This document shows positions 11,001 to 24,735 of a DNA stretch of 64,000 nt, piece by piece. Under the pieces are notes generated by a model. That model was given only the letters and a program-made list of their open reading frames with translations, did no database searches and was not told the DNA's origin. The translations under genes were made by a program, and so were the position numbers. The DNA is taken from contig JADNRV010000128.1 of assembly GCA_015499995.1 (NCBI GenBank), positions 92,187 to 156,186 on the forward strand, in the 5' to 3' direction. Within the stretch, counting starts at the first letter, position 1, and each line of letters begins with the position of its first letter. Origin of the DNA: Flammula alnicola. Taxonomy: Eukaryota > Basidiomycota > Agaricomycetes > Agaricales > Strophariaceae.

Positions 11001-12051
11001 CAGAGTAGCCAGACAACCTCGTCTCGTGCTTGAAAACTCGATATTCGCGTACACCCCTCCTGGTTTGATTCGGGCCCCGTCGGCAATGGCGTCTCGTTCT
11101 GAGAACATTAAAATAGGCTGATTGAGCCGCCGTGCGTCCCAAATGGTTATCCCTGCATCTCCAAAGCACGCGATGCGGTGGGCATCGAATGGATCCGTTG
11201 CAATGCCGTGTACTTTCGATGCAACATTGACTGCAGAGATAGCGGGCGAGCGGAGGTCGAAAAGACGTAGCCAGCGATGAGATATCCCGGCTAGCAGAAG
11301 GTGGGTAGAGGAAGGAAGGAAGGCAAGAGAGGACACGACTTCCGTGGGAGCGTGTTGTTGAAGAATTCGAGGATCGAACCTGGCTTGATTTTCCAGGCGT
11401 GGAAGTAGCGGTTGGGGTCGTGGGCGCGGAGGGGTAACGGTGTTCAGGAAAGACACATCATTAGGGTGGGTGATAGGAAGAGCAAGGGATGAAGCAAGCG
11501 TGCTGATATCCCAAATGACGAGACTGGAGTCCCCGCGAACCTTATCTAGGCCGACAGCGAGGTAATTGGGGTCGGCGCTGCTGAAGGCGAGGGCATTGCA
11601 TGATCGAGAGTTTCGCACAGGCAGGCTCACGGAGGGTCCACTGGATAGAACACCCTTGCGTTGGGCCTGCTTGCCTGCTTCGAGACGGATAAGGTCGACT
11701 TTTCCGGTACTGAGTCCGACTGCCATCAGGTCGTCGAAAGCGGGGTCTGGAGACCAAGCAAAGCACTAGATAAATTTCAATGGTAAGCAATGATCTCATA
11801 TAATGTAGAAATGGGCACGGAAACGTTATCAAAACGAAACTCGTATATCCTCAAACCACAAAAGCTATCCGTGGCGAAAAATTAAGCAGACTCGCCTTCA
11901 TAAAGTGCAAATCATGCTGAGATGTTACATGTCGTATTTCTGGATATTCCGAGGCCCATTCGTACAGCGTAATTTGAGAGCCACCTCCAACCACGAATTT
12001 GTTCTCGTGTCGGGGGTGCCAGAGAAGGCGTTTGTCGGGTTGAACCATCAT
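8045..12051 (-). CDS. SEA4: GATOR2/SEAC subunit Mios/Sea4-like WD40 protein with C-terminal zinc domain
   Basis: Nine exons: 12051-11896, 11765-10727, 10666-9897, 9835-9751, 9697-9298, 9240-9146, 9094-8430, 8373-8256, 8199-8045. All phases close, giving 1160 residues. The N-terminus is Mios-like (RLLWHPRHENKFVVGGG, then CFAWSPDPAFDDLMAVG), followed by WD40 blades to about residue 430. A Ser/Arg-rich linker covers ~470-610, then comes DDISMIMRRRVKAGYGL and a helical solenoid. The C-terminus is the Mios zinc ribbon/RING: CHYCSKPV, ACESCSRELPRCSVC, CQTCRHGGHA, CPVADCDCRC. By family knowledge GATOR2 (SEACAT) promotes TORC1 signalling at the vacuole by opposing GATOR1. Length fits yeast Sea4 (~1040) better than human MIOS (~875). 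Intron 1 must be GC-AG to keep frame. It shares a 305-bp divergent promoter with lysyl-tRNA synthetase. Confidence 0.92.
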
Positions 12052-12356
12052 TGAAGTTCGAATGATTCAAGTCTTAAACTGAAGCGAAAGTGCTCAAGAT
12101 AAAGAGACAAAAATCATAGCTTCATTTCCGAGCTATGTGAGACCTCCGTTGGGGGAAAGAGACAGCCTGAGCAGTAAGATGGTTGGTAGAACTTGGAAGC
12201 TCAGAGGAGGAGAGTCACTGGCAGCTTCGCATGACCGCGAAAACTCCCACCGGCCCGGCCTTGGAAGTCGTGTGGGAATATATTTCTATTTTCATCTCCT
12301 CATCGTGACTCGATCTGATATGGCAGGTCTTGACCAGAAAAAACTTGAAAAAGTGA
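12052..12356. promoter_or_regulatory. Bidirectional promoter between SEA4 and lysyl-tRNA synthetase
   Basis: The start codons at 12051 (minus) and 12357 (plus) are 305 bp apart with no other gene. A short upstream ATG at 12320 opens a 28-codon frame (stop 12404-12406) that overlaps the longer LysRS start in another frame. It could influence start choice if transcription begins upstream of it. Confidence 0.6.
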
Positions 12357-15321
<2,965 letters not shown>

Positions 15322-16743
15322 ATGCATCCGAACCCACAAACTTCGAATCGTATCGTTGCATTGATCAACGAAGTCCTACCAGGTGAAATCCTGGCAGAGA
15401 TCCTCACGCATACCGTCGTATGTTCCCATTCGGACTCTAACGCGGAACAATGCATCCCCGGCCCCGTAGGCCATCCATTCTTTTCAAAGATCACATCGAT
15501 TCACCACCACCAATGTATCTCGACTCCCGATCCATTACTTCTCAGCCAAGTGTGTTCGCAATGGCGGGATCTTATCCTTCATATGCCTAGGCTCTGGGTA
15601 TCTATCGCCGTAATCTCTTATCCCGGAGAACGTCAGCTCCAGCTTCTGAAGCTATGGCTTGCACGGAGTCGACAACTTCCGATCGACATCCTCTTCCACC
15701 AATATGTCAACGTAGGAAGCGGATTTCACAAGTCTTTCGTATCTCTGTTTCAGCAACTGGCGTATCATGCTGCTCGATGGAGAACTATTGACCTCGACAT
15801 TTACGACTTGAATAGTGGGAACACCCCTGCGTGTCTCGAGCAGTTCATATCTCCCAACTCCCTAACATCACTTGAATCTGTTACCTTGAACATCGTTGGC
15901 CCAAGTGCGTTATTTATCAACGATATCACAGGTCTCTTTTTTCGATCAAATTCTCTCCACACGTTGAAATGGGCGAGCGGCCACGTCTACATCCGCCATT
16001 TACGTGTCTTGCCCCCTTGGTCCCGGATGAGATTCCTCGAACTCTTGAAGATTTGGGACACAAAAATTCTTTTGACCGCGATCTCAGCGAGCGAGAAACT
16101 CGAAAGTCTACATATAGGAGAATGCACAATTAGCGAGGTCGACAACATCACCGTCACTCTTCCCAATCTACAAATCTTGAGACTGACAGGGATAAACAAG
16201 CTGCCGTGCTTGTTGGACAAACTCACATTCCCTGGCTTGAGTGCGTTGTTTTTGAAGGACACCATCAAGATTCGCGCACCACATTCGACATGGGATACAA
16301 TTGAAAGCCTGCTTTTGCGCTCGGGATGTCGTTTAGCAAGATTTTCCCTCATTGACAAAGCGATCAGAAATAATGAAGAACGTCTGATTCAACATTTATC
16401 CTCGCCAGTCTTCTACTCGCTCACAGAACTCACGCTGGCCTCTCTGACGCTCGTTGACCGACTCGTTTCTGGCTTGGTTTACCGAGACAACAACATGGAG
16501 AATTCGCACGACATCCTACATAAGCTCAAAATATTGGAATTGAAAGGGTGTTTAACGAAGGATGGTGCAATCTCGAGAATGGTGTCGAGTCGTTGTCGAA
16601 AGAAACAGGCCTCTTTAACTCGTGTCCAAGTGAGAACCAACGCCGATAGAAATTCTCATCTCCAAGACGTCCATGTATTGGCGACATTAGCAGAGGAGGG
16701 ATTGGAAGTCGATCTCGGCCATAATCATCGTGTTCTGATATAA
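15322..16743 (+). CDS. F-box/LRR protein, intronless
   Basis: Single 473-codon frame. The N-terminus has an F-box-like helix pair (LINEVLPGEILAEILTH, then LSQVCSQWRDLILHMPRLW). Residues ~130-470 are leucine-rich repeats such as LESLHIGECTISEV and LPNLQILRLTG. It is a clear paralogue of the gene at 42590-44038: both share KITSIHHHQC, a -STP-P-- bridge, and ERQL-LL--WLARSRQ, and both lack introns. The expected role is substrate recognition for an SCF ligase; the target is unknown. Confidence 0.8.
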   Translation: MHPNPQTSNRIVALINEVLPGEILAEILTHTVVCSHSDSNAEQCIPGPVGHPFFSKITSIHHHQCISTPDPLLLSQVCSQWRDLILHMPRLWVSIAVISYPGERQLQLLKLWLARSRQLPIDILFHQYVNVGSGFHKSFVSLFQQLAYHAARWRTIDLDIYDLNSGNTPACLEQFISPNSLTSLESVTLNIVGPSALFINDITGLFFRSNSLHTLKWASGHVYIRHLRVLPPWSRMRFLELLKIWDTKILLTAISASEKLESLHIGECTISEVDNITVTLPNLQILRLTGINKLPCLLDKLTFPGLSALFLKDTIKIRAPHSTWDTIESLLLRSGCRLARFSLIDKAIRNNEERLIQHLSSPVFYSLTELTLASLTLVDRLVSGLVYRDNNMENSHDILHKLKILELKGCLTKDGAISRMVSSRCRKKQASLTRVQVRTNADRNSHLQDVHVLATLAEEGLEVDLGHNHRVLI

Positions 16744-16944
16744 CATTTGACAGTAGGATAACAATCATCAAATCGCTCCTTTGTTCTTATCTAATTAGAG
16801 TGTAACCGCATCTGCGACCGTCGTAGGGCTCACGGATCCAAGAAAATACCAAATATCATGAGGGGCTGGACACAAATACCGTACAAGTAAGTACATGAAA
16901 GAAGAATAAAATTGTTTATTTCCACACATTAAACATCGAAGGCA

Positions 16945-17912
16945 TCAACGTCCATCACCAGAAGACATGGTCCTTCCTGCCTTCTTCTGTTCCTTCCAGT
17001 ATTTTTCGGAGAAGTCCTGGAAGACTTTGGGTGTGATGGCATAAGGAGGATTCCCTTCCCTCGTCTCCAGGAAATAGTCAGTGTCTAGGATCGATGCGTG
17101 GAACTTGTACATGGTTTCAAGCAGTTCTTTAGTGAGCGGCTGTTTGTCTTGACGGACGGCGTAGCACTGCCAACGGAAGAACAGCAATGTCAGTGAGTAA
17201 TTTAAGCGGATAAGGCCAACGAAAATGCCTCACTGGTCCAGGAGACATTATCTGCCAGCTTTGATTTCAAGCTTGTGGTAAGGATCCTGGACGACGACGA
17301 CGATAAACTTGGCGGACTCACCGGAAAGGCGCGAATCCATTATGAGTCTCGATGCGCAGGTACACTGCAGGCTGATTATCAGCCGTATCGCACTTTTCTC
17401 CCGGTTTTACTGCGTAATCCCATCCTACAGACAGTGTAGGGCTATATACGACGATCGGGATTCCATACACTACAGTCAAGGGGCAGAGCTCGCCGACCTT
17501 GAAGATAGGGTGTGTAGGTTCGAAGTGCTCGGTGACGAAGCGTGCACGAGGACCGGTGGAAGTAAAGGACGGAAATTCGCCTTGACGGTGAATCTTGACA
17601 CCCCAGATTCTGGTATGGGCAGGATTATTGCTGCTTTGGGTCGATGGGGTAGCGGCTATAGGGGTCTTGGTGTTTGCATCTCTCCCATCTTGAGATCGTG
17701 GTGGTTGGGCTCGGTTTTGGGATGGATAGTTAATCTTGCTTCCAGTGAGCAACTTGACAATCCCTGGAATTTTAGAACCGATTCAGTCAGACTAATACTG
17801 TAGCAGTTATAGAGATAAGCCTCACGCAGTAAGATATGCTTCTGCATTTCGAGCATCGTTTCAAATCCGTCTGTGTCTTGCATTGGGCGCAAACTTCTGG
17901 ATTGGATGCCAT
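16945..17912 (-). CDS. MYND-finger-related protein with N-terminal finger out of frame
   Basis: Exons 17763-17322, 17258-17234 and 17166-16945 form one consistent frame with the body of a mushroom MYND protein family: HFEPTHPIFKVGELCPL, then NQPAVYLRIETHNGFAPF-R-W-Q, then YAVRQDKQPLTKELLETMY. A 25-nt exon is required to join FR to WQ and then to CYAVRQ. Exon 1 (17912-17826, ATG at 17912) encodes the first half of a MYND zinc finger (CAQCKTQTD, KRCSKCRSISYC). It splices in phase 0, while the next finger residues (DCQVAHWKQD) and the body lie in two other frames. An alternative start at 17883 gives an intact 248-residue frame but without a zinc finger. It is either a decaying gene or one with sequence errors; the body looks selected. 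Confidence 0.6.
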
Positions 17913-18244
17913 GGGGGTTCGATACATACTCTGGTTTACTCTAGCAGCTCAAGCCAAAGTGAGGGGTTGTGAATGGTGTAGGCCAAAGCTTCGCAGAATG
18001 GTTGATAGCGGATTATATAGAGAAGAGATACGTAATTTCGGATTGCGTGAGCCGGAGGTCATGAGGCAATAAGCCATCTAAGCGCCCAGAATAAATTTGG
18101 ATCACGGGCAGAGCTGATCAACAGTAATTTCAACAGTAAAAGATATTGCAAGCAAACGTCAGTGGTTCGGGCTACTTATGGCATAAATTTACAGTTGGTT
18201 CCATTTATCCTTCACCGTTTCCTTCCCATTCACGTTCTCCCATT
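17913..18244. other. Intergenic
   Basis: About 330 bp between the start of the MYND-related gene and the end of the glyoxalase gene. No gene or repeat recognised. Confidence 0.4.
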
Positions 18245-19041
18245 TCAAAGGTGGAGGATACCTGCGACGATCTCAATCCAGTAGCTGATACAGAGATATG
18301 TAAATAATTAGCTACGCGTTCCTATGTTGGATCCTGAATGCAAATGTGACTCACCCGTCGGGGTCCAAGATAAACGCGATATTTCTCATCTTTCCATCAC
18401 TAGGTCTCTTCTTGAACTGGACGCCGAGTTTCTCGAAACGCTCGCAAGCTTTTTCGACGTCGTCTACCGTGACGGCAATGTGTCCGAATCCCTTTCCAGG
18501 CTCTGAGTTACCGCTTGCGTAGCCTTGGAAGTTGGGATCGTTCTCAGTCCCATGGTTGTGAGTCAGCTCGAGGACACCTGAATCAGGGAAGGTGGGGTCA
18601 TTGGTATGTTAATTGTCCAGCGACGTTTATTCGAGTGGCTCCACTGACCTTCACGGGCGAAGCGAGACTTTTCTTTCTCTTCGGCTGTCAGTTCACGACC
18701 GTCATGGTTGAAGGCGAGGAAATATAAGGTGAAGTCATCGAAACGCTTCTCTACATGTCGCATAAGGGAAAATTTAGTCCATCATGAAGGGATTGCCTTG
18801 GAAGCTATTCGGTACCGGAGAGAAGATCCATTCCGAGAACCTGTAGCAATACGATTTCAAGGAGATGAAAACGCGAAGACGGCTCGTCTCACCTCCTGAT
18901 AGAATGCAAGAGACACCTTGGGATCCTTGACACGGATCATGGTGTGGTTGAACTGATTTCAACTTGATAACTGAATCTGCACAGAAAATCTCAAGAAAAT
19001 CTAGTCACCTTGAAGCTAGCGGTCTCTGCTGTGCGAGGCAT
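18245..19041 (-). CDS. GLO1: Lactoylglutathione lyase (glyoxalase I)
   Basis: Six exons: 19041-19009, 18952-18893, 18840-18816, 18750-18649, 18577-18355, 18284-18245. They close in frame to 160 residues. The enzyme isomerises the methylglyoxal-glutathione hemithioacetal to S-lactoylglutathione in the cytosol. Family blocks in order: [11 protein letters not shown] (first metal-ligand region), [38 protein letters not shown] with the ligand Glu, [13 protein letters not shown] with the ligand His, FILDPDGYWIEIV with the last ligand Glu. It is a single-domain form, half the size of the fused yeast Glo1. No targeting peptide is visible. Confidence 0.95.
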
Positions 19042-19636
19042 TGTGGTGGGAGAGTTGAAGTCGGAATTCGACCTGCGGCTGGATTCGCATGAATATGTTA
19101 TCCCAGACTCCTAATTATAAGTCTGATCGTGACTACAATATCGCCTTATCTAATCTTATCGGTTGTTCAACGCTAAGGCAGGCTAGCCTCCGTCGTCGCT
19201 CCCTTGGACAGAAACCTTCCTTTCCTCGTGGTCGTCGGGTCGACAATTATTCTCGTATGCTTCTTGTCCGTGCTCCGTTGAATCATAACTTAGACATAAT
19301 CTATTATCTAGCTTTCTATTCATTAATTCTTTCTTTCTTTCTCCTCAGGTTTCCTTTCCTTTCGTATGTTGTTATGTCGATAGTGTATCTTACAGATCAC
19401 TAGTGACGGTGCGAGAAGTTTCCAGCTTGAGCGCCTTTCAAGTCGACCAAGTGGCTGAGATTGTCGGGTACTCGATACAAACTCGATACCTATATTATTG
19501 TTTAGGACAGAGGTCGTCGTGTAATTGAAGGTAATTCGATTGCAGATTGACGCGCACTGAGCAGATTGTACATTCGTTTGCATTCTACACACATAATTTA
19601 GGCGGCTAAACTTATGTAAGTCTGGTCTCTCTTTTA
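19042..19636. other. Intergenic
   Basis: Pyrimidine-rich and AT-rich sequence between the start of GLO1 and the end of the MBOAT_2 gene, including a (TTTC)n-like tract at 19328-19365. It must hold the GLO1 promoter. No gene recognised. Confidence 0.4.
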
Positions 19637-20832
19637 CTAGTTTGACACCGCTGCCCAAATTCCGGCGGTGATTCCCGGATAAGCTTGTTGTTCAAAGAAA
19701 CCAAAGGGAACTTCTGGATCCATCCAAAAGGGTATCGAAAAGGCAAACCATAGAATGACCCACAGATACCCAATAATCCTGGTGAACCACGATGACGGCA
19801 ACCCTGCCCTCCGGGCCAGAGCCAAAATTCCATCCTCAAGAGTAATTGCGACCGCTTGAAGAAGGAAGCACTGCAGTGCATGTGGCATCACCCAATTGTG
19901 CATTATGACGTAGTCGCCGACTTGATGTATCAGCCCCGACATGAAGAAGACAGCGAACAGCTTGAAGTAGGTGGTAAATTTGCTCTTTAAAGGTAGACCG
20001 ATCGCTTTCGCCAGAAAGTCCGCATGTGAGGTGAATATCTGCACGACGCTCGTAGATAAGTTCACCAGTATTGGCTACGGGTAAATGGTTTTACTCACCC
20101 CACGGAACATCTGGTGCCAGGTGCGACCCCAAAATCGGCGCAGTGTATACGCGTCGGCGACCGATCCAACCAACGGAGGCCAGTCTCGCGGTTCAGAGAT
20201 TCCCGTTCCCACCCAAATAATGCTAAGAATCATGGGCTCTATGGAGAGAACGAAATAAAGCATGACCAAGTAGCAGACGCCTCCCAACCGCCAGAGGCAA
20301 TCATATCTGGAAGTGATTATGCCATCTTTCATAAAATAAGGATTGGCCCTCATCAGCGTCATGTTGGCATCGTAGAGGATCACGTAAACTGCGATCCAGA
20401 AAACTTGTGACACGATGAAAGCGGAGCGCGTTTTATGCTTTGGAGGAGGGGGAGATGGGGTGTGGACTGATGTGCCCAATCAATGCCACGTGGGTTGTAC
20501 AGCAGACTGGCTGCCCACCAGACGCGAGAGCGGAATGGGGCCTCTGAGATGTTGGACTTGGCCCCGATAACGCGTAATTCACGGCTTCCATCGGCGAGGA
20601 GGGTGTATTGCGACGCGAAAAGGACGCCTGCGACTAGTCGGCACCCGAGACCGTGATCGGCGACGATATTGCCGAAGGATATTGTGGAGTGAAAAACCTG
20701 ATAGTAATTGAGCGAGAAGATTAAATTGAAGTACACCCAACGGTACTGGGATGATTTGGATGCGAGAGCGAGGATGATGAGACATTCGGAGAGCAGCCAG
20801 AGGGCTGCAGATGAGGACCACAGGTTTGTCAT
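19637..20832 (-). CDS. MBOAT_2 / wax-synthase-like acyltransferase, frameshifted copy
   Basis: Exon 1 20832-20099, intron 20098-20039, exon 2 20038-19637. The protein pattern is that of the copies at 1-605 and 49905-51110: a hydrophobic start, then RELRVIGAKSNISEAPF, RVWWAASLLYNPRGIDW, a second half with ISEPRDWPPL, the catalytic-region RRFWGRTWHQMFRG, and GLIHQVGDYVIMHNW. Between the block ending DWAHQSTPHL and the block starting PPPPKHKTRSAF the frame changes by one base at a run of Gs (plus strand 20447-20451). Compared with the paralogues, one base appears to be lost there. No short intron explains it. It is therefore a recent pseudogene or a homopolymer error in the assembly; everything else looks functional. 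Confidence 0.75.
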
Positions 20833-21420
20833 ATGTTAACGTTTATGTTAGGCTCATACGATAACTGTGGGTCAAATGTGCGAACCGATACGGATGAGTC
20901 GATGAGGGTAGGGGGAGAAACAATGACACATTAAGCAAAGACCGCTTTTTAACATAAAAAGTTTATTGAGTCAGGGACGTACTCACCGCACATAACTATC
21001 CGCCGGACTTGATGCTACGAGGATAACGCCGTTGTTTCTCGGAATACATACAGCCATTCTCCTCGCCAAAGCCCCAGTGTGATACTAAAATGCGGTGTAT
21101 CCTCCGTCCAACCATCTTTAAGTATATATAACCGCATCTATCCAATAGATTCGTTGATTCAGGGACGGATACGTAGAGTCTGGAGACTGGCGGACTGAGG
21201 ATTCAATATTCAATATTCAATCCAAGTCGATCCACGGACCACTGGGAGAGACTGATGGGACTCAGGGGCATTTTCGCGATGCCAAGATAATCAGTCATTT
21301 GCCCCAACCGATTAGCATCACGGCGCGTCACCGCGTCGCTCTGCGTCGCCGCACGACTCATAGTATAGTAAGCTTAAGAGAAGGGGCCCACTTAAGAGAA
21401 GCGTTTCACAACTCAGGACA
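20833..21420. other. Intergenic
   Basis: Promoter side of the MBOAT_2 copy, then unremarkable sequence. A triple ATTCAATATTCAATATTCAAT stretch at 21200-21222 is a short simple repeat. No gene recognised. Confidence 0.4.
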
Positions 21421-22650
21421 TCAGGACCTATGTCTAATACGACAACGACGTATGAGCTCGAGCAGGGCGCGTAAATCGTAAGCTTCTCGTGCGGATGGCA
21501 CATAGGTGACAAGCTTCTTCAGAGGATAGGGCGGGTCAGAACGAGAAATCATTGACGTGAGGGTAATTAGCTGCACATCTCCATGAACTTCGAGCTCTGC
21601 GAGAACAGGGACTGCGATCCTGTCCAGGAATTGGACCTGAGAGTAAGAGGAATATTTTGGGATCCGAAGTTTACGGAGGCGCGGCAGAGTTATCGCTAGA
21701 AATTCCGGGGGTATCCAGACGAAGGACGAGCGTCTCCAAGCAAGGAGAAGTGAGCCCCTGGTTGAGCTCATCAGGAATGTGCATGTGTCGCGAATGGTAC
21801 TTGTAGGAAACTAGGAAACTAGTCGAGAAAATGGAAATTTCATTGTCTGGGCGTAATTTAAACACAGATCGATGTCTCGGAGCCTTGGGGCGACTTCGAA
21901 CACGTCGATCGTAAGCTGCGGGACAGGGAACGAGACCCATCCTACCTGTAGAGAGATTATCAAGGCCCGGAGTAATGGAAGACGCCTTTTGAGGTGTTGG
22001 AGAGCGGACATGATATGATCAGACACGTAAATGGTGGCATCTTGCCATCTTTCGGAATGTTGCACAAGGAGGTCGATGGCAGGATGTGTGTCGAGTTGGG
22101 AATGCAGGAAATACAAGTATATGTCGAGCGGTCCCTCCTCGTGCGTCGAAGTAGCTCTTTCAAAAGGCTGATTTGAAAGTGTGTATTAACTATCGGTGAG
22201 ACAAATAGCTCCAGAGAGAAGGGGAGCGTGCTTGCCGTCCAAGATTGGCATACTTGGCGGCCCATGGGAGGTCTTTGTTCTTGGGCCACCTCTTATCTGA
22301 GTCTGCGTATAAACAAGGTGAGAGCCAGATAAATATTTCCTGTAAAAGTTCGGAAGGCATGCGACACATTGATGATAGGATCCCCGTGTGTTGGTAGAAG
22401 AATGTAGCAGCCTCTTGAACCTCGCGCTGCTGCTGGGCCCTTCTCCGCCAGCGCCAAAAGTTATTGGTGATGTGAGCAAGCATTTCTTCGGCTTGTGAGG
22501 ATGGCGTTGCGGATAACGGTATCGATTGTCTCAGAGTCAGAGTCGGAAGGTGGTGCGTTTGACCGCAGGAGATGTGCTGGAGTCGGTGGATTTGGAAGCT
22601 CAAGCGCTCAAGTCTGGGAGCTTTCCACAAGTACGGAAAATTCATGTTTG
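21421..22650 (-). pseudogene. Decayed F-box gene
   Basis: Fragments in at least four frame changes line up in order with the intact F-box protein at 2064-3362: an N-terminal SNAPPSDSDSETID block (~22560), MPSELLQEIFIWLSPC (~22340), LLKELLRRT (~22170), PAIDLLVQHSERWQ (~22070), DVFEVAPRLRDIDL (~21890), ITLPRLRKLRIP (~21690) and a truncated YDLRALLELI (~21460). The last ~60 residues of the functional relative are absent. No combination of plausible introns restores one frame. Confidence 0.8.
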
Positions 22651-23261
22651 CAGATGACTATATGTACTTGGCAACATTCAATGAGCGAGGTCCAGTAGAT
22701 CAATACATACGCTGATTGTGCCGGGGAGCCGATAAGGCGGGTGATTTATAAATTGCACCGCATTACGTGATCAGGAATTTCGTGGCTTGCTGATTGGGAT
22801 CCAATTATATCCTCACTTTCTTCCCTTTTCTCTTCCTTGAACGCAAGCGACATCGACTACCTTTCAGACACCTGGAGGTTCGGCGAGGAATAAATACGTG
22901 TCATAGATGCATTCCAACACCAGTTTCTTCAATGGTTAAAATATTTATCCAACAAATTCAGCGCCCTACTCCAGGGAAGTTAGAACTCGAGGACTTGGAA
23001 GCCCACGTACCGTTCACATAAACATATGCCACGCATCGTACAGCAGCGTTCTTTCATAGCACCAGGTCTCGAATTGGTCTCGGGAACCTAAAAGGATGCG
23101 AATGTGAGAGTTGAAGGCCTCGAGGCTGTTCGCTGCCGTAGAGCCCTCAAGGTACGTGGACAATGTCTACCTCATTGTGGATATCGGCCTGACTATCTGT
23201 ATGTTGATTCAGCGCATGTCTGGAAAGGAAAAGAGGGCAAGGCATGAGATAGATTTTGTCT

Positions 23262-23650
23262 GGTGTCTGGGTTTAATCATTGGAGACCGACCGCCTTCGG
23301 GCTCCGAAGGAACAGCTGACGGTGGTCTTGGTTGTTCCTCTATACATTACTCTTCTCTTTACCCCCTCTCTTTCATTGTGAGTGTGGTATCATTAACCTG
23401 CGCGATCCTTTTTCCACTTAGCTGATGATGAATCTTTAATTGGCAGACTCTGTGCTACTTTTATCTTGGCTCGTGCGACCTTTAATTGGGCACGGACCCA
23501 GACCGAGCGCCTAACCATGAGCACAGTCTTCCTTGGACCACTACGGTACAGTCGACCTTCTCGACTTCATTATGCCTGTTACTAAAACACGTCGCATAAC
23601 ACAGGCTCCTAGAAGTCGTCCTAGTGCATCATGACTTATTGCTTTCGTCG
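23262..23650. repeat. Direct repeat, copy A
   Basis: Shares with copy B (23760-24130) landmarks such as GGCTCGTGCGACCTTTAATT, CTCGACTTCATTATGCC and CATGACTTAT in the same order and spacing. Similarity is strong in blocks with small indels. The unit is offset by about 495 bp. Confidence 0.75.
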
Positions 23651-23759
23651 ACATCAGAAACCGGTGTTGGGATGCATCGATGACATGCATTTCCTCCGCG
23701 CCCGACATCCAACTGTCTGAAAAATGGTCGATGTTATTTGCATGAGCAAAGCACAGCTT

Positions 23760-24130
23760 TCTCTGGTGTGTGGAGTTAACCACCGACGCTTCGGCTCTGA
23801 AATAACAGTTTATGGTGGCCTTGATTATTCCTCTATAAATTTCTCTCCTCCTTACTCTCTCTCTCATTGTGAGCGAAAGTGCGTGATCCTTTTTATTATT
23901 ATTACTTAGCTGACGATTAATCTATTGGTAGACGACGTGCTATTTTATCTCGGCTCGTGCGACCTTTAATTGGGCACAGACCCAGACCTAAAGACGAGCA
24001 GTCTTCCTGGATGCTACAGTCGACCTTGTAACTCCTTCTCGACTTCATTATGCCCGGCACCAGCCGGCGCATATAACATTGTCCAGAGTACCTCATGACT
24101 TATCGCCTTCCACGACATGAGAAATATTAC
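23760..24130. repeat. Direct repeat, copy B
   Basis: Second copy of the segment at 23262-23650. No open frame is conserved between the two copies, so this is not a duplicated coding exon. Confidence 0.75.
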
Positions 24131-24735
24131 CCATAACCTGCCCATAGTTGCGGATGCACGGAACGTTCTACCTTTCTGCCTTCCTTTCCGAACCGATACG
24201 GTTGTCGGATTATCCCCAGACCTTAGTGAATGACACCGACAGTTGTCAATTATCGTCGCTCACGAGGATTACCTGGGGCTAACGTCGCTTGGAGCATTCA
24301 CTTCGAAAACTTCGGAATACTTATTCCGTCTCCACCGATGACGTGTGGGAGTACCTGCAGAACCTCTCTAGTGGCGCAGGATATGTCGTTACATCACCAG
24401 CTACCCACAGTGATTACGATTTGTGAGTTCTTATCTTGTCGATCTCCGTCCTTTGTGCTGGGGTGACTCATCCTTTGACAGACAGGCAGGGTTAGATGAC
24501 ACCAAGAAGACAGCTTAAATCTCCATGTGTTTCCCTCGACCTGACCTAGAATCTGGAATCTCGGTGGAACTCTGCCTCGCCGCTTCGAATTCGGGCTCGA
24601 ATCATGTGTCGCGTGACCCAGACGCGTCCGATGACCACGCGGAGTCTCTTTCAATTTCGATCTCCGTATGAAAACGCGTTTACACAAACGGACGCGGTTT
24701 AACACGTGACATTTCCTCTTATCACCCCAACACTC

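Larger units (their letters stand above)
22700..24735. other. Gene-poor region with a direct duplication
   Basis: Two kilobases without a recognisable gene. A segment of about 390 bp at 23262-23650 recurs at 23760-24130 in the same orientation with many differences. The rest is unremarkable. Confidence 0.5.

Noticed and set aside
17290..17337. Minus-strand frame reading SAKFIVVVVQDPYHKLEIKAG
   Set aside because: Looks protein-like, but it lies inside the intron needed to join FR to WQ in the MYND-related gene and ends at a stop with no usable donor.
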